Shown here: piece by piece, positions 53,746-64,000 of the stretch
Layout: the number at the start of each line of letters is the position of its first letter
How positions within the stretch are numbered: position 1 is the first letter of the stretch
Source: Archivesica marissinica
Taxonomy: Eukaryota; Mollusca; Bivalvia; Venerida; Vesicomyidae
Direction of reading: 5' to 3'
DNA: 64,000 bases
Assembly: GCA_014843695.1 (NCBI GenBank)
Contig: CM026386.1
Coordinates: 16,579,489-16,643,488 of the forward strand
Notes under the pieces: model-generated
Seen by the model: only the letters and a program-made list of their open reading frames with translations
Database searches by the model: none
Told to the model about the DNA's origin: nothing
Translations under genes and position numbers: made by a program

Positions 53746-54018
53746 CTGAAAGAAGTATACTGCCTCACTGCCTTCACAAAAATGTCATTGTTGATCAAAT
53801 GTTGGTGACATTATTTTTAGAGAAGAGAACCTTTAATTATGTTTAAATTGTCACAAATTTGCAAACTGTTCTTGTTTGTCGCTTTTCGCCTCATGTTTAC
53901 CGAAGAGAACCATTATGCTTAACCGTAATTGTGTCCAAATACAATGACAGGTAAAAATGATCGAGTGCTGGCCCATTTACCTGAGCGTCAACTGACACAG
54001 ATGTGTAGCTTGTGTTAC
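53746..54018 (-). other. Putative short intron
   Basis: 273 bp between the two exon candidates. The first part stays open in frame (up to 72 codons with the upstream exon), so intron retention or an unspliced frame cannot be excluded. Confidence 0.22.
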
Positions 54019-54062
54019 CTTGATCGTTGCTTGCTGAACCGTGAAGTAACCATTTTATACGT
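54019..54062 (-). CDS. Candidate upstream exon of the 53623 exon
   Basis: The minus-strand frame KWLLHGSASNDQ ends at GATCAAG/GTAACA, leaving one base that fits the phase of the exon at 53623-53745; the intron would be 273 bp. An alternative donor, CAG/GTAAAT near 53977, is stronger as a site but gives a stop on joining. The upper boundary is uncertain: two TATAAAA motifs lie just upstream, and the frame stays open further. Confidence 0.22.
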
Positions 54063-54214
54063 TTTATACTATGAGATCGGATGTAGTGTAGTAAAGTAAA
54101 GTGGTGTACACACAATAACTTAAACTATGTTGACATTGTGTTTTGTTAAAAAAATTCGGAATTATGTGAATTATTGTTCCAAAAATGGAGTTTTGTTTCA
54201 TTTCTTTGACTAAG

Positions 54215-54359
54215 CATGTTGTTATGCATGGTCTGCAACCATCAGACACGATGTGAGATATATAACCGGGACGCTGTCTCTATACCTTGGATTAAATCTT
54301 TTGTTAAAAAACCCACAGGTAATTGGCGTTTTTTCCCGATTGCGGAGACATATAAATGA
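54215..54359 (+). CDS. Candidate terminal exon, 47-codon end
   Basis: A long pyrimidine tract (TTTTGTTTCATTTCTTTGAC then TAAG) precedes the frame. An ATG at 54216 opens 47 codons including CEIYNRDAVSIPWIKSFVKK and NWRFFPIAETYK, then TGA. AATAAA lies at 54428-54433, about 70 nt past the stop. Acceptor, compact frame and polyadenylation signal in this order suggest the last exon of a plus-strand transcript. The protein is unknown, and a short stand-alone ORF is also possible. Confidence 0.28.
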
Positions 54360-54427
54360 TGCTATTGTCGTTGATGTTGTCACAGATTCGTTGATGTTGT
54401 CACAGATTCGTACAATGTTCTTGTGTA

Positions 54428-54433
54428 AATAAA
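54428..54433 (+). terminator. Possible polyadenylation signal
   Basis: AATAAA within TGTGTAAATAAATATGTTC, downstream of the 54359 stop and followed by GT/T-rich sequence. AT-rich DNA produces this hexamer often, so its value depends on the exon candidate. Confidence 0.25.
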
Positions 54434-54497
54434 TATGTTCTCAATTTGGTTACTTTTGTCAGTCTGTTATTATGACTAACTGATGATTTTCGAGGTG

Positions 54498-55722
54498 TTT
54501 GCTTTTATACCTGACATAGTAATGGTTTCACTGAAGTCTTTGTTGTTATTCGGTTTCACTATTCTATATACTGTGTTTAGTAACGTTTTGTCAATATTTA
54601 ATACCTGATACAGTAATGGTCTCGCTGAAGTCTTTGTTGTTATTTGTGGTCATTGTTCTATATACCTTGTTTAATAACGTTTTGTCAATATTTAATACCT
54701 GATACAGTAATGGTATCACTGAAGTCTTTGTTGTTATTCGGTTTCACTATTCTATATACCGTGTTTAGTAACGTTTTGTCAATATTTAATACCTGATACA
54801 GTAATGGTCTCACTGAAGCCTTTGTTGTTATTTGTGGTCATTGTTCTATATACCTTGTTTAGTAATGTTTTGTCAATATTTTATACCTGATACAGTAATG
54901 GTATCACTGAAGTCTTTGTTGTTATTCGTGGTCACTGTTCTTTATACCTTGTTTAGTAACGTTTTGTCAATATTTAATACCTGATACAGTAATGGTCTCA
55001 CTGAAGTCTTTGTTGTTATTTGTGGTCATTGTTCTATATACCTTGTTTAATAACGTTTTGTCAATATTTAATACCTGATACAGTAATTGTCTCACTGAAG
55101 TCTTTGTTGTTATTTGTGGTCATTGTTCTATATACCTTGTTTAGTAACGTTTTGTCAATATTTTATACCTGATACAGTAATTGTCTCACTGAAGTCTTTG
55201 TTGTTATTTGTGGTCATTGTTCTATATACCTTGTTTAGTAACGTTTTGTCAATATTTTATACCTGATACAGTAATTGTCTCACTGAAGTCTTTGTTGTTA
55301 TTTGTGGTCATTGTTCTATATTCCTTGTTTAATAACGTTTTGTCAATATTTAATACCTGATACAGTAATTGTCTCACTGAAGTCTTTGTTGTTATTTGTG
55401 GTCATTGTTCTATATACCTTGTTTAGTAACGTTTTGTCAATATTTTATACCTGATACAGTAATTGTCTCACTGAAGTCTTTGTTGTTATTTGTGGTCACT
55501 GTTCTATATACCTTGTTTAGTAACGTTTTGTCAATATTTTATACCTGATACAGTAATTGTCTCACTGAAGTCTTTGTTGTTATTTGTGGTCATTGTTCTA
55601 TATACCTTGGTTAATAACGTTTTGTCAATATTTTATACCTGATACAGTAATGGTCTCACTGAAGTCTTTGTTGTTATTCGTGGTCACTGTTCTTTATACC
55701 TTGTTTAGTAACGATTTGTCAA
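54498..55722. repeat. Minisatellite, 94-bp unit
   Basis: About 13 copies. Each contains TACCTGATACAGTAATGGTC, CACTGAAGTCTTTGTTGTTA and TACCTTGTTTAGTAACGTTT. Two subtypes (ATTCGGTTTCACTATTC and TTTGTGGTCATTGTTC) alternate at the left and the second dominates at the right, a record of unit conversion. Confidence 0.95.
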
Positions 55723-55844
55723 CATTTCCATCTTGTAGATTCACCAAGATAACTCATTTATGGTTTGAAACTAACAATTTCGAGTTATATTATATTGAAT
55801 GGAAGTTCACAAGTATATTTGTATATGTACCTATCTTGGTATAT

Positions 55845-57626
55845 ATGCAGTATTCTCTATATATGCAGTGATATTGGTGTACTATTCTATGTATATACAG
55901 TGATATTGGTGTATATACAGTGATATTGGTGTATATACAGTGATATTGGTGTATATACAGTGATATTGGTGTATATACAGTGATATTGGTGTACTATTCT
56001 ATGTATATACAGTGATATTGGTGTATATACAGTGATATTGGTGTATATACAGTGATATTGGTGTACTATTCTCTATATATACAGTGATATTGGTGTACTA
56101 TTCTCTGTATATACAGTGATATTGGTGTACTATTCTATGTATATACAGTGATATTGGTGTATATACAGTGATTTTGGTGTACTATTCTGTGTATATACAG
56201 TGATATTGGTGTACTATTCTGTGTATATACAGTAATATTGGTGTACTATTCTGTGTATATACAGTGATATTGGTGTACTATTCTGTGTATATACAGTGAT
56301 ATTGGTGTACTATTCTGTGTATATACAGTGATATTGGTGTACTATTCTGTGTATATACAGTGATATTGGTGTACTATTCTGTGTATATACAGTGATATTG
56401 GTGTACTATTCTGTGTATATACAGTGATATTGGTGTACTATTGTCTGTATATACAGTGATATTGGTGTACTATTCTGTGTATATACAGTGATATTGGTGT
56501 ACTATTCTGTGTATATACAGTGATATTGGTGTACTATTCTGTGTATATACAGTGATATTGGTGTACTATTCTCTGTATATACAGTGATATTGGTGTACTA
56601 TTGTCTGTATATACAGTGATATTGGTGTACTATTGTCTGTATATACAGTGATATTGGTGTACTATTCTGTGTATATACAGTGATATTGGTGTACTATTGT
56701 CTGTATATACAGTGATATTGGTGTACTATTGTCTGTATATACAGTGATATTGGTGTACTATTCTCTGTATATACAGTGATATTGGTGTACTATTCTCTGT
56801 ATATACAGTGATATTGGTGTATATACAGTGATATTGGTGTACTATTCTGTGTATATACAGTGATATTGGTGTACTATTCTCTGTATATACAGTGATATTG
56901 GTGTATATACAGTGATATTGGTGTACTATTCTGTGTATATACAGTGATATTGGTGTACTATTCTCTGTATATACAGTGATATTGGTGTACTATTCTCTGT
57001 ATATACAGTGATATTGGTGTACTATTCTCTGTATATACAGTGATATTGGTGTACTATTCTCTGTATATACAGTGATATTGGTGTATATACAGTGATATTG
57101 GTGTACTATTCTGTGTATATACAGTGATATTGGTGTACTATTCTGTGTATATACAGTGATATTGGTGTACTATTGTCTGTATATACAGTGATATTGGTGT
57201 ACTATTCTCTGTATATACAGTGATATTGGTGTACTATTCTCTGTATATACAGTGATATTGGTGTATATACAGTGATATTGGTGTATATACAGTGATATTG
57301 GTGTACTATTCTCTATATATACAGTGATATTGGTGTACTATTCTCTGTATATACAGTGATATTGGTGTATATACAGTGATATTGGTGTATATACAGTGAT
57401 ATTGGTGTATATACAGTGATATTGGTGTACTATTCTCTATATATACAGTGATATTGGTGTACTATTCTCTGTATATACAGTGATATTGGTGTACTATTCT
57501 CTGTATATACAGTGATATTGGTGTACTATTCTCTGTATATACAGTGATATTGGTGTACTATTCTCTGTATATACAGTGATATTGGTGTATATACAGTGAT
57601 ATTGGTGTACTATTCTCTGTATATGT
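55845..57626. repeat. Minisatellite with 32- and 20-bp units
   Basis: CAGTGATATTGGTGTACTAT plus TCTCTGTATATA is the 32-bp unit. A 20-bp form lacks CTATTCTCTGTA, joining GGTGTA to TATA directly. Short units occur singly or in runs of up to four, and CTCTG/CTGTG/GTCTG variants are mixed. Confidence 0.95.
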
Positions 57627-57689
57627 CTAAGAATGGTAATCACTTTGTTATTCCGAATTTGATCAACGTGTGTTTAATTATTTGATTAT

Positions 57690-57752
57690 CAATGTATGTG
57701 GAATAGGCATTGGTGTTGAGAGGTGCTTCTATGTGGTAAGAGGTTAGACAAG
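57690..57752 (-). mobile_element. MITE-4 terminal fragment
   Basis: TCAATGTATGTGGAATAGGC and GTTGAGAGGTGCTTCTATGT match the MITE-4 end with several changes. Confidence 0.6.
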
Positions 57753-57896
57753 GAGACAATACCATCGATATATCTATATTTAATATGCATATTTTAATCT
57801 ATACAGATCTGATGGCATTTTGATGTTGCATAACATTTTCATCAAAACGTCAAAGGTCTTTGTCAAAGATTGTAAATTCTTTATTTTGCAAACCTT

Positions 57897-57966
57897 TAAT
57901 TTAAACTTTATTTATTTTACAACGATTGCGAAACAAGTTTTAACAACTTCTATTAATCACTCTCAT
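57897..57966 (-). mobile_element. SINE-D 3' tail fragment
   Basis: TTTAAACTTTATTTATTTTA and ACAACGATTGCGAAACAAGT, through TTAATCACTCTCATTG. Only the last 70 bp of SINE-D are present. Confidence 0.8.
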
Positions 57967-58357
57967 TGCAAACCTTTTAATTATTTTAAGGAAATTTCAA
58001 CTTTCTGCAGATTTCTTTGTAAACTTTACACACGTAGTTAATTTTAATCTTGCCAGTGGAAGAAATATAGCAAACATAGCTTTCAAAAGTAATATATTAA
58101 CAAAATTTACAAAATTAAGCTACCACCGTACGGCATCGGAGATTTTAATCACAGTGCAATAATAAAATAAAAAATCCATGCAATACCAAGTGATTCTAAT
58201 CAGGAATTTATCGTATCCAAAACCTCGTGTAATTTGATTACACAATTGCTTTTGTATTTGCTTTGCTATGCCCTGTACTTTTAACTATTAGGAAACAGCT
58301 TAATGAGTTTGATCAGGTAATTCGTTTTCAGGCCTGTTTCAACAAATATTGCAAGTA
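57967..58357. other. Unassigned region
   Basis: AT-rich, with no exon, array or named repeat. Confidence 0.45.
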
Positions 58358-58405
58358 CAGTCTAACCTGTGTTAGTGGTCACCTCTATTAAGCAGCCAAC
58401 CTGTA

Positions 58406-58761
58406 TTAACCATTTCCGTCGTAGCACCTCTTGACGCCATTACCAATATGACATACATTGACCATGTTGTAGCCAAAGCAGTGTTCATAATAAAGGCCAG
58501 AATCTTGTGTAGCCCCAGTAATATCTATGGAGGTGGGATAGATATGGCGACTACTTATCCACTGCATGATAGCTAAATGGCTGTCGTTTGTATGGAGATA
58601 TAATATTATATTAACCTAAATCTCTATGTAGTCCCAGTAATATCTATGGAGGTGGGATAGATATGGCGACTACTTATCCATTGCATGATAGCTAAATGGC
58701 TGTTGTTTGTATGGAGATATAATATTATATTAACCTAAATCTCTATGAAGGAAAAGGTTAA
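58406..58761. mobile_element. MITE-4 inserted at TTAA in MITE-5
   Basis: TTAACCATTTCC at the left and GGAAAAGGTTAA at the right. Removing it and one TTAA restores CTGTATTAAGCAGCC, the normal MITE-5 sequence. A segment of about 120 bp (AGTCCCAGTAATATCTATGG to ATTAACCTAAATCTCTATG) is duplicated inside. Confidence 0.9.
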
Positions 58762-58818
58762 GCAGCCAGTTTCCAGATTCCCAATATGCTGTTTTATTAT
58801 ACATTTGACCTCTATTAA

Positions 58819-59092
58819 GTCCGCCTCCGTGGTCGAGTGGTTAAGGTCGCTGAATGGTATACCACTGTAACCTATCATCACTGATGGTCACAGGTTCGAG
58901 CCCCGCTCAGGCCGTGTCTCATTTATATGAAAAAGTTGGCAGTTTCTTAAGGAGGTTGGTGCACCCAAGTACTGGTTAACCGCTGGAGCATGCCCAGGAA
59001 AGGTGTTGTTGGGTAAACTGCCCGCCGGCGATATAGCCCAAAATGGTGCTGATGCAGGCGTAAAACCCGAAATATAATAATAATAATAATAA
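58819..59092 (+). mobile_element. SINE-E, complete, with target duplication
   Basis: GTCCGCCTCCGTGGTCGAGT (A-box), CAGGTTCGAGCCCCGCTC (B-box), ATATGAAAAAGTTGGCAGTT, ending GGCGTAAAACCCGAAATATA and an (ATA)n tail. TTGACCTCTATTAA stands on both sides (from 58805 and from 59093): a 14-15 bp duplication from target-primed insertion. Confidence 0.93.
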
Positions 59093-59214
59093 TTGACCTC
59101 TATTAAGCAGCACCTGTGCTAAGCAGCCACTTTCTGTGATTCCCTTGGCTGGCTGCTTAAGACAGGTTTGACTGTACATATCTTTCTAACTCTCTGCAAG
59201 CTATAGCAGTGAAA

Positions 59215-59395
59215 ATCGCAGTCAAATACATCATGGAATTGCATTAACGACACAATTCTAATGAAATTGCATGACATATTTCCAGAATGTTCAGTCACCA
59301 AATAAGAAAACACAGTGAATTGTGGGCTGCTATAGTTATTTGAACTATTTATAGCCTTTATTTTACCCAGCATGCAAATAGTTAATGGTAGATTA
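59215..59395 (-). repeat. Dispersed repeat Rep-10, copy 2
   Basis: Reverse complement of the 4212-4384 type: AACTATTTATAGCCTTTATT, TTTACCCAGCATGCAAATAG, GACACAATTCTAATGAAATT and TGACATATTTCC. Confidence 0.6.
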
Positions 59396-59759
59396 ATGCT
59401 TCAAAACTTTACTTGTTGACTCACGTTCAGTTGCTAAACTTTAACCATTAATATCCAAGTTCTCATTTACAACGAGAAACACATTAGTCTGCAGTTCCTT
59501 CTTGGCTCATTTACCACAATAAATTGAGCTCTCATTGCATTATGTAGAGCACAAAGAACTGCGGGTACATACTGGCTCTAAATTGTATTTTAAAGACCTG
59601 TAGTCATTCATCATTTCTTTATTTTAAAGAGATTTGTTTGTTTTTAGCTTACCTGAGCCGAAATCTCGGGTTTTTGTTTACCGTCCGTCCGCTCAAGCCT
59701 ACAAACCCAACGAGTAATTAAATTGCAACAATATATTATAGTAATAATAAAATATACTT
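59396..59759. other. Unassigned region with a repeat fragment
   Basis: TTAGCTTACCTGAGCCGAAA and TACCGTCCGTCCGCTCAAG (59644-59697) resemble a dispersed element that I recall from mollusc DNA, though the family cannot be confirmed. The rest shows nothing. Confidence 0.4.
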
Positions 59760-60150
59760 TATTCTGTCTTGCTAATGTGGCTATTTTTAGGTTAACAATG
59801 TGGTTAAATCGCAAGGGATAACAAACCTATTAATGTGGTTAAATTGCAATGAATAATAAACCTATTAATGTGGTTAAATTGCAATGAATAATAAACCTAT
59901 TAATGTGGTTAAATTGCAATGGATAACAAACCTATTAATGTGGTTAAATCGCAATGGATAACAAACCTATTAATGTGGTTAAATCGCAATGGATAACAAA
60001 CCTATTAATGTGGTTAAATCGCAATGGATAACAAACCTATTAATGTGGTTAAATTGCAATGGATAACAAACCTATTAATGTGGTTAAATCGCAATGGATA
60101 ACAAACCTATTAATGTGGTTAAATCGCAATGGATAACAAACTTATATTTG
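59760..60150. repeat. Minisatellite, 35-bp unit
   Basis: About 11 copies of TATTAATGTGGTTAAATCGC plus AATGGATAACAAACC. AATCGC/AATTGC and GGATAAC/GAATAAT variants occur. Confidence 0.95.
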
Positions 60151-60250
60151 AAGAAAACAAAATGCATCAGTGCACTTTAAAGAATATTGCCTTGACACGT
60201 CATTTAATTATACATATATGTTGTTTATAAAGTTCAGGTTCATTGTAATA

Positions 60251-60497
60251 TTAACCCATTCAACCCCAAGTAACTGACATGGACTGGTCCATGATATTTT
60301 TAGACCAATAAATTAATAACAAAATTACATTTGGATCAGTTCATTTATCAAAATGGGTAATAACATTTTTTCTAAAAATAGTTATATTACTTGAAAAAAG
60401 TGCAGATCCTGATGAGACGGCTCATCATGAGCCGGCTCATCTGGATCTACACTTTTTTGTAAGCCAATTTAGAGGTCTGTGGTGTTGAAAGGGTTAA
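60251..60497 (+). mobile_element. MITE-1 copy
   Basis: TTAA-bounded and complete: CCCATTCAACCCCAAGTAAC and GGTGTTGAAAGGG, hairpin GATGAGACGGCTCATCATG. Confidence 0.92.
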
Positions 60498-61078
60498 ACA
60501 ACAAAATATTAAAACCTATATCTAAGTTTACTATTCTACACATATCAATTCCTTGGATTTTCGACTTTTGGGAGATTTCCTTTTTATTCTAGGATTCTGC
60601 TTGTTAGCACGCTATAGGGCATGAATACATCAATGGTTTGGCCGCTAGGGTTAAGGCTTTTCATAGGATTGTGTTGGAGCGTAAATAGTTTTGAGTGAAT
60701 TCACACTCATCATTTATTTGATTTATAAGCTTCTTTATTTGCATTCTTCACACACTCGATATGAAATTTTTGTCACTGTTTGATATTATTGGAGTTTCAT
60801 TGATACTAGAGGACCAACTTTGTCAGCGTTTTCAATGAATTCACAGTCATTATTACGCTAAAATGGTCGGAGGATTCATTCTGTATAAGCAGCTTTGTGC
60901 GATTATTTTTTTTGTAATTTTCCGAGCTTTTACCGGTAACTTGTAATCGTTGAATTATTTTGACAGAAGATTTTCATACAAATCTTGTTTACGATGAGTT
61001 TGATGTGATCAATTTGTTTTGAATACTACTTTTTTCGTAAATTATTCCAAAATTGAAAATGAAAACTTTGTTTACACG
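60498..61078. other. Unassigned region
   Basis: No frame above 60 codons begins here and no repeat is seen. GTGAATTCACACTCAT and AATGAATTCACAGTCAT near 60700 and 60838 are similar short blocks. Confidence 0.5.
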
Positions 61079-61146
61079 AGAGTTTACTAGAGGGTACTAG
61101 AGGGACTAGCCGAAACTAGAGAGCACTAGAGGGAACTAGAGGGCAC
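61079..61146. repeat. Short GGGNACTAGA tandem repeat
   Basis: About seven irregular copies of ACTAGAGGG or ACTAGAGAGC lead into the CAGA array. Confidence 0.85.
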
Positions 61147-61181
61147 TCGTCATGCTATGATCCAGATTCGGATCATCACCA

Positions 61182-62243
<1,062 letters not shown>

Positions 62244-62257
62244 ATTGGGTATGACCA

Positions 62258-62504
62258 TTAACCCATTCAACCCCAAGTAACTGACATGGACTGGTCCATG
62301 ATATAATTATGTAGACCAATAAATTAGTAAGAAAATTACATTTGGATCAGTTCATTTATCAAAATGGGTAATTTTTTCCTAAAAATAGTAATATTACTTG
62401 CAAAAAGTGCAGATTCTGATGAGACGACTCATCACGAGCCGGCTCATCTGGATCTACACTTTTTTGTAAGCCTATTTAGAGGCCTGTGGTGTTAAAAGGG
62501 TTAA
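62258..62504 (+). mobile_element. MITE-1 copy next to the CAGA array
   Basis: TTAA-bounded, CCCATTCAACCCCAAGTAAC to GGTGTTAAAAGGG. The hairpin GATGAGACGACTCATCACG / AGCCGGCTCATC is slightly mismatched. Confidence 0.92.
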
Positions 62505-62514
62505 ATACAATATT

Positions 62515-62697
62515 TATGAATAGGAATGCTTTACAATGACCAAGTGTATCTCCCTTGATAATATTTTGTCTGAAAATTGTAAAATAAAAAACAAAATTTA
62601 TTTTTTATTTTATTAGGGAGTGGTGCCCCCAGGGTCGATGTCAGGGTCCCAAGGCCACTGCCTCGCCCATGTCACCCTCTAGAATGAGCCCTGTAAT
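62515..62697. mobile_element. MITE-8 copy, left end diverged
   Basis: TTTTATTAGGGAGTGGTGCC, AGGGTCGATGTCAGGGTCCC and CATGTCACCCTCTAGAATGA match the 36644 element, ending GAGCCCTG. The left terminal CAGGG is not recognisable. Confidence 0.65.
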
Positions 62698-62811
62698 CAT
62701 ATGAATGGACCCTAATGTACAGCAATTCAGTGATTCAATCAAGCAGTTACAATGAAGTCTTCAATATACATTGTTACAAAAAGCATGTGTTTCCAAGTTG
62801 TATAAATTCAC

Positions 62812-63103
62812 AGATGGATCTGTAGTCCAGGGGTAACATGCTGGACTGGTAATTCAAGGATCACAGGTTCGATCCCCCGTCTGACCCTAATAAAATTAAC
62901 AGTCTTTCAGATGGGACGTTAAACCGATGTCTCGTGTCGGTGCATTACACCGTGCACGTAAAAGAACCAGAGGAGACTCTGGAATGGGTTTCTGTCTGTA
63001 TCATTGCACTATCCTCCGAATATCTAAAATGACTAATATCTTCAGGAGGCGTCACTCATATGAGCAACCGGTAGCGACGATAAATAAACGTAAAACACAA
63101 ATT
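62812..63103 (+). mobile_element. SINE-B copy
   Basis: Full-length: ACAGATGGATCTGTAGTCCA, B-box GGTTCGATCCCCCGTCTG, tail ACGATAAATAAACGTAAAAC. Confidence 0.93.
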
Positions 63104-63181
63104 GCGTAAATTCGTATGAAAGTGGACAACATAAATTCTTTAAAAAAAACCCATATACTTTAAAAGAATAGTTATTGTTTT

Positions 63182-63402
63182 GTTGGTTAGCGCGCTCGCT
63201 TCTCACGAATGCAACCCGGGTTCTATTCTCGGACCGGGAAGTATGTGAGATGATACGGTCGTTGCCAGATCGGGCAGGTGGGTTTTCTCCGGGTACTCCG
63301 GTTTCCACATATACGCTTTCATCCGCGGCGCCAATAAGAGTGATTAATATAAGTTGTTAAAACTTGCTTAGCAATTGTTGTATAATAAATAAAGTTTAAA
63401 CA
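63182..63402 (+). mobile_element. SINE-D copy, head shortened
   Basis: It starts TTGGTTAGCGCGCTCGCTTC and lacks the CTCCCACACGAATGACC block (GGTTTCC runs into ACATATACGC). The tail GTTGTATAATAAATAAAGTT is present. Confidence 0.9.
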
Positions 63403-63660
63403 TTGTTTTTAATGTCGAGCAGCTTTTTGCAGCTTTTCGTTTGCCCCCTTTTTCACCCCCAGGTAAGGAATGCTATAAGCGGATTCAGTATGAGGCTGTC
63501 ACCAGTTTATATCAACCTTGTCATGTTTATTTTTCAAACACGTATTCAGCCCATGTCATTTTTGTTTAATTACGGTGCTACTTTTTTGTGATACATTGTT
63601 TTTTGTTCGAATTGCAATTTATTATACTAATGGGTTTGGCTGTTTTTTTTTGTGTGTAAG
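63403..63660. other. Unassigned region, possible intron end
   Basis: Short frames cross it. A branch-site-like TACTAAT (63624-63630) and a T-run precede the AG at 63659-63660. Confidence 0.35.
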
Positions 63661-63733
63661 TGCATCTGATGTCAGGGATTCACGTAAAACAAATGACTGC
63701 CTTAAAGCCATTAGTGGGGAAAACAGGACGTAA
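63661..63733 (+). CDS. Candidate terminal exon
   Basis: TACTAAT, a nine-T tract and GTGTGTAAG make a plausible branch site and acceptor. The frame then reads ASDVRDSRKTNDCLKAISGE and NRT before TAA. Charged composition and AT-balanced codons are protein-like, but it has only 24 residues. ATTAAA, a weaker polyadenylation variant, lies at about 63771. A donor-like GTAATC overlaps the stop, so it might instead be an internal exon. Confidence 0.27.
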
Positions 63734-63858
63734 TCCTGAAATTATTAAATTTTGTGGACAAACAATCTACATTAAATTTTAAGCTACTACTCTAATTACT
63801 CAAAATTATGTACCTAATGCGAGGATTGTATGTTGAAGACGAATTACCAGCATGTTCA
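63734..63858. other. Unassigned spacer
   Basis: AT-rich and without a visible feature apart from the ATTAAA noted above. Confidence 0.4.
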
Positions 63859-63917
63859 CATCTGAATCTAGACTTTTTGTAAGCCTATTTAGAGGTCTGT
63901 AGTGTTGAAAGGGTTAA
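63859..63917 (+). mobile_element. MITE-1, truncated
   Basis: Only the right end is present: TCTGAATCTAGACTTTTTGT, AGCCTATTTAGAGGTCTGTA and GTGTTGAAAGGG with TTAA. Confidence 0.88.
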
Positions 63918-64000
63918 TGTTATAATCATTTTGAGAAGAAGGTATATATTCTTTGTGATAACAATGGTTTGAATAATCTTTCTACTGGTAGCTTTATATT

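Larger units (their letters stand above)
58358..59174. mobile_element. MITE-5 carrying two later insertions
   Basis: CAGTCTAACCTGTGTTAGTG at the left and GACAGGTTTGACTG at the right, flanked by TA (58356-58357 and 59175-59176). The interior GACCTCTATTAAGCAGCC modules are separated by a MITE-4 and a SINE-E. Confidence 0.88.

Overview
This is intergenic or intronic DNA from a eukaryote, AT-rich and almost free of recognisable protein-coding sequence. I infer a bivalve mollusc: several tRNA-derived SINE families, many short TTAA-flanked inverted-repeat elements and large minisatellites with 24-94 bp units suit that group. The species cannot be fixed by reading alone. There are no operons, rRNA genes or intact transposons, and nothing bacterial or viral.

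Tandem arrays make up roughly 20 kb, about 30% of the window. The main ones lie at 1-870 (40/42 bp units), 1902-3979 (44), 7041-10050 (42), 11566-12503 (26), 17834-19197 (32), 22890-23938 (36), 25757-26757 (43), 51123-51811 (43-45), 54498-55722 (94), 55845-57626 (32/20) and 61183-62243 (CAGA). Nearly all the long open frames here are read-through of such arrays, open only because the period is a multiple of three or has few stops.

I use these labels for dispersed repeats. SINE-A to SINE-F are tRNA-headed SINEs told apart by head and tail. MITE-1, -2, -3 and -4 are TTAA-bounded elements; in MITE-1 and -2 the terminal repeats begin CCC, as in piggyBac. MITE-5 is TA-bounded with CAGTCAAACCT ends (pogo/mariner-like). 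MITE-8 and the element at 50768-51834 are hAT-like. LINE remnants occur at 45115-45500 (minus, with a recognisable reverse-transcriptase C-terminus), 46550-46843 and perhaps 27640-27822. Several insertions are nested and their target-site duplications can be read directly, which gives relative ages.

The main theme is that tandem arrays grow out of transposable elements. The 72-copy 42-bp array consists of the 5' tRNA-like head of SINE-A plus its flank, so nearly every unit carries a Pol III A-box. Arrays also sit inside a hAT-like element, inside MITE-5 and MITE-3, and at one end of a MITE-1.

Genuine coding sequence is limited to small exon candidates bounded by splice consensus. The best is 24222-24329 (+), which encodes a spectrin-repeat-like helix. 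Next are 37616-37800 (-), the pair 53623-53745 and 54019-54062 (-), and 54215-54359 (+), which is followed by AATAAA. These suggest that the window lies within or between genes with long, repeat-filled introns. All exon calls are inferences from splice signals, phase and composition, without transcript evidence.
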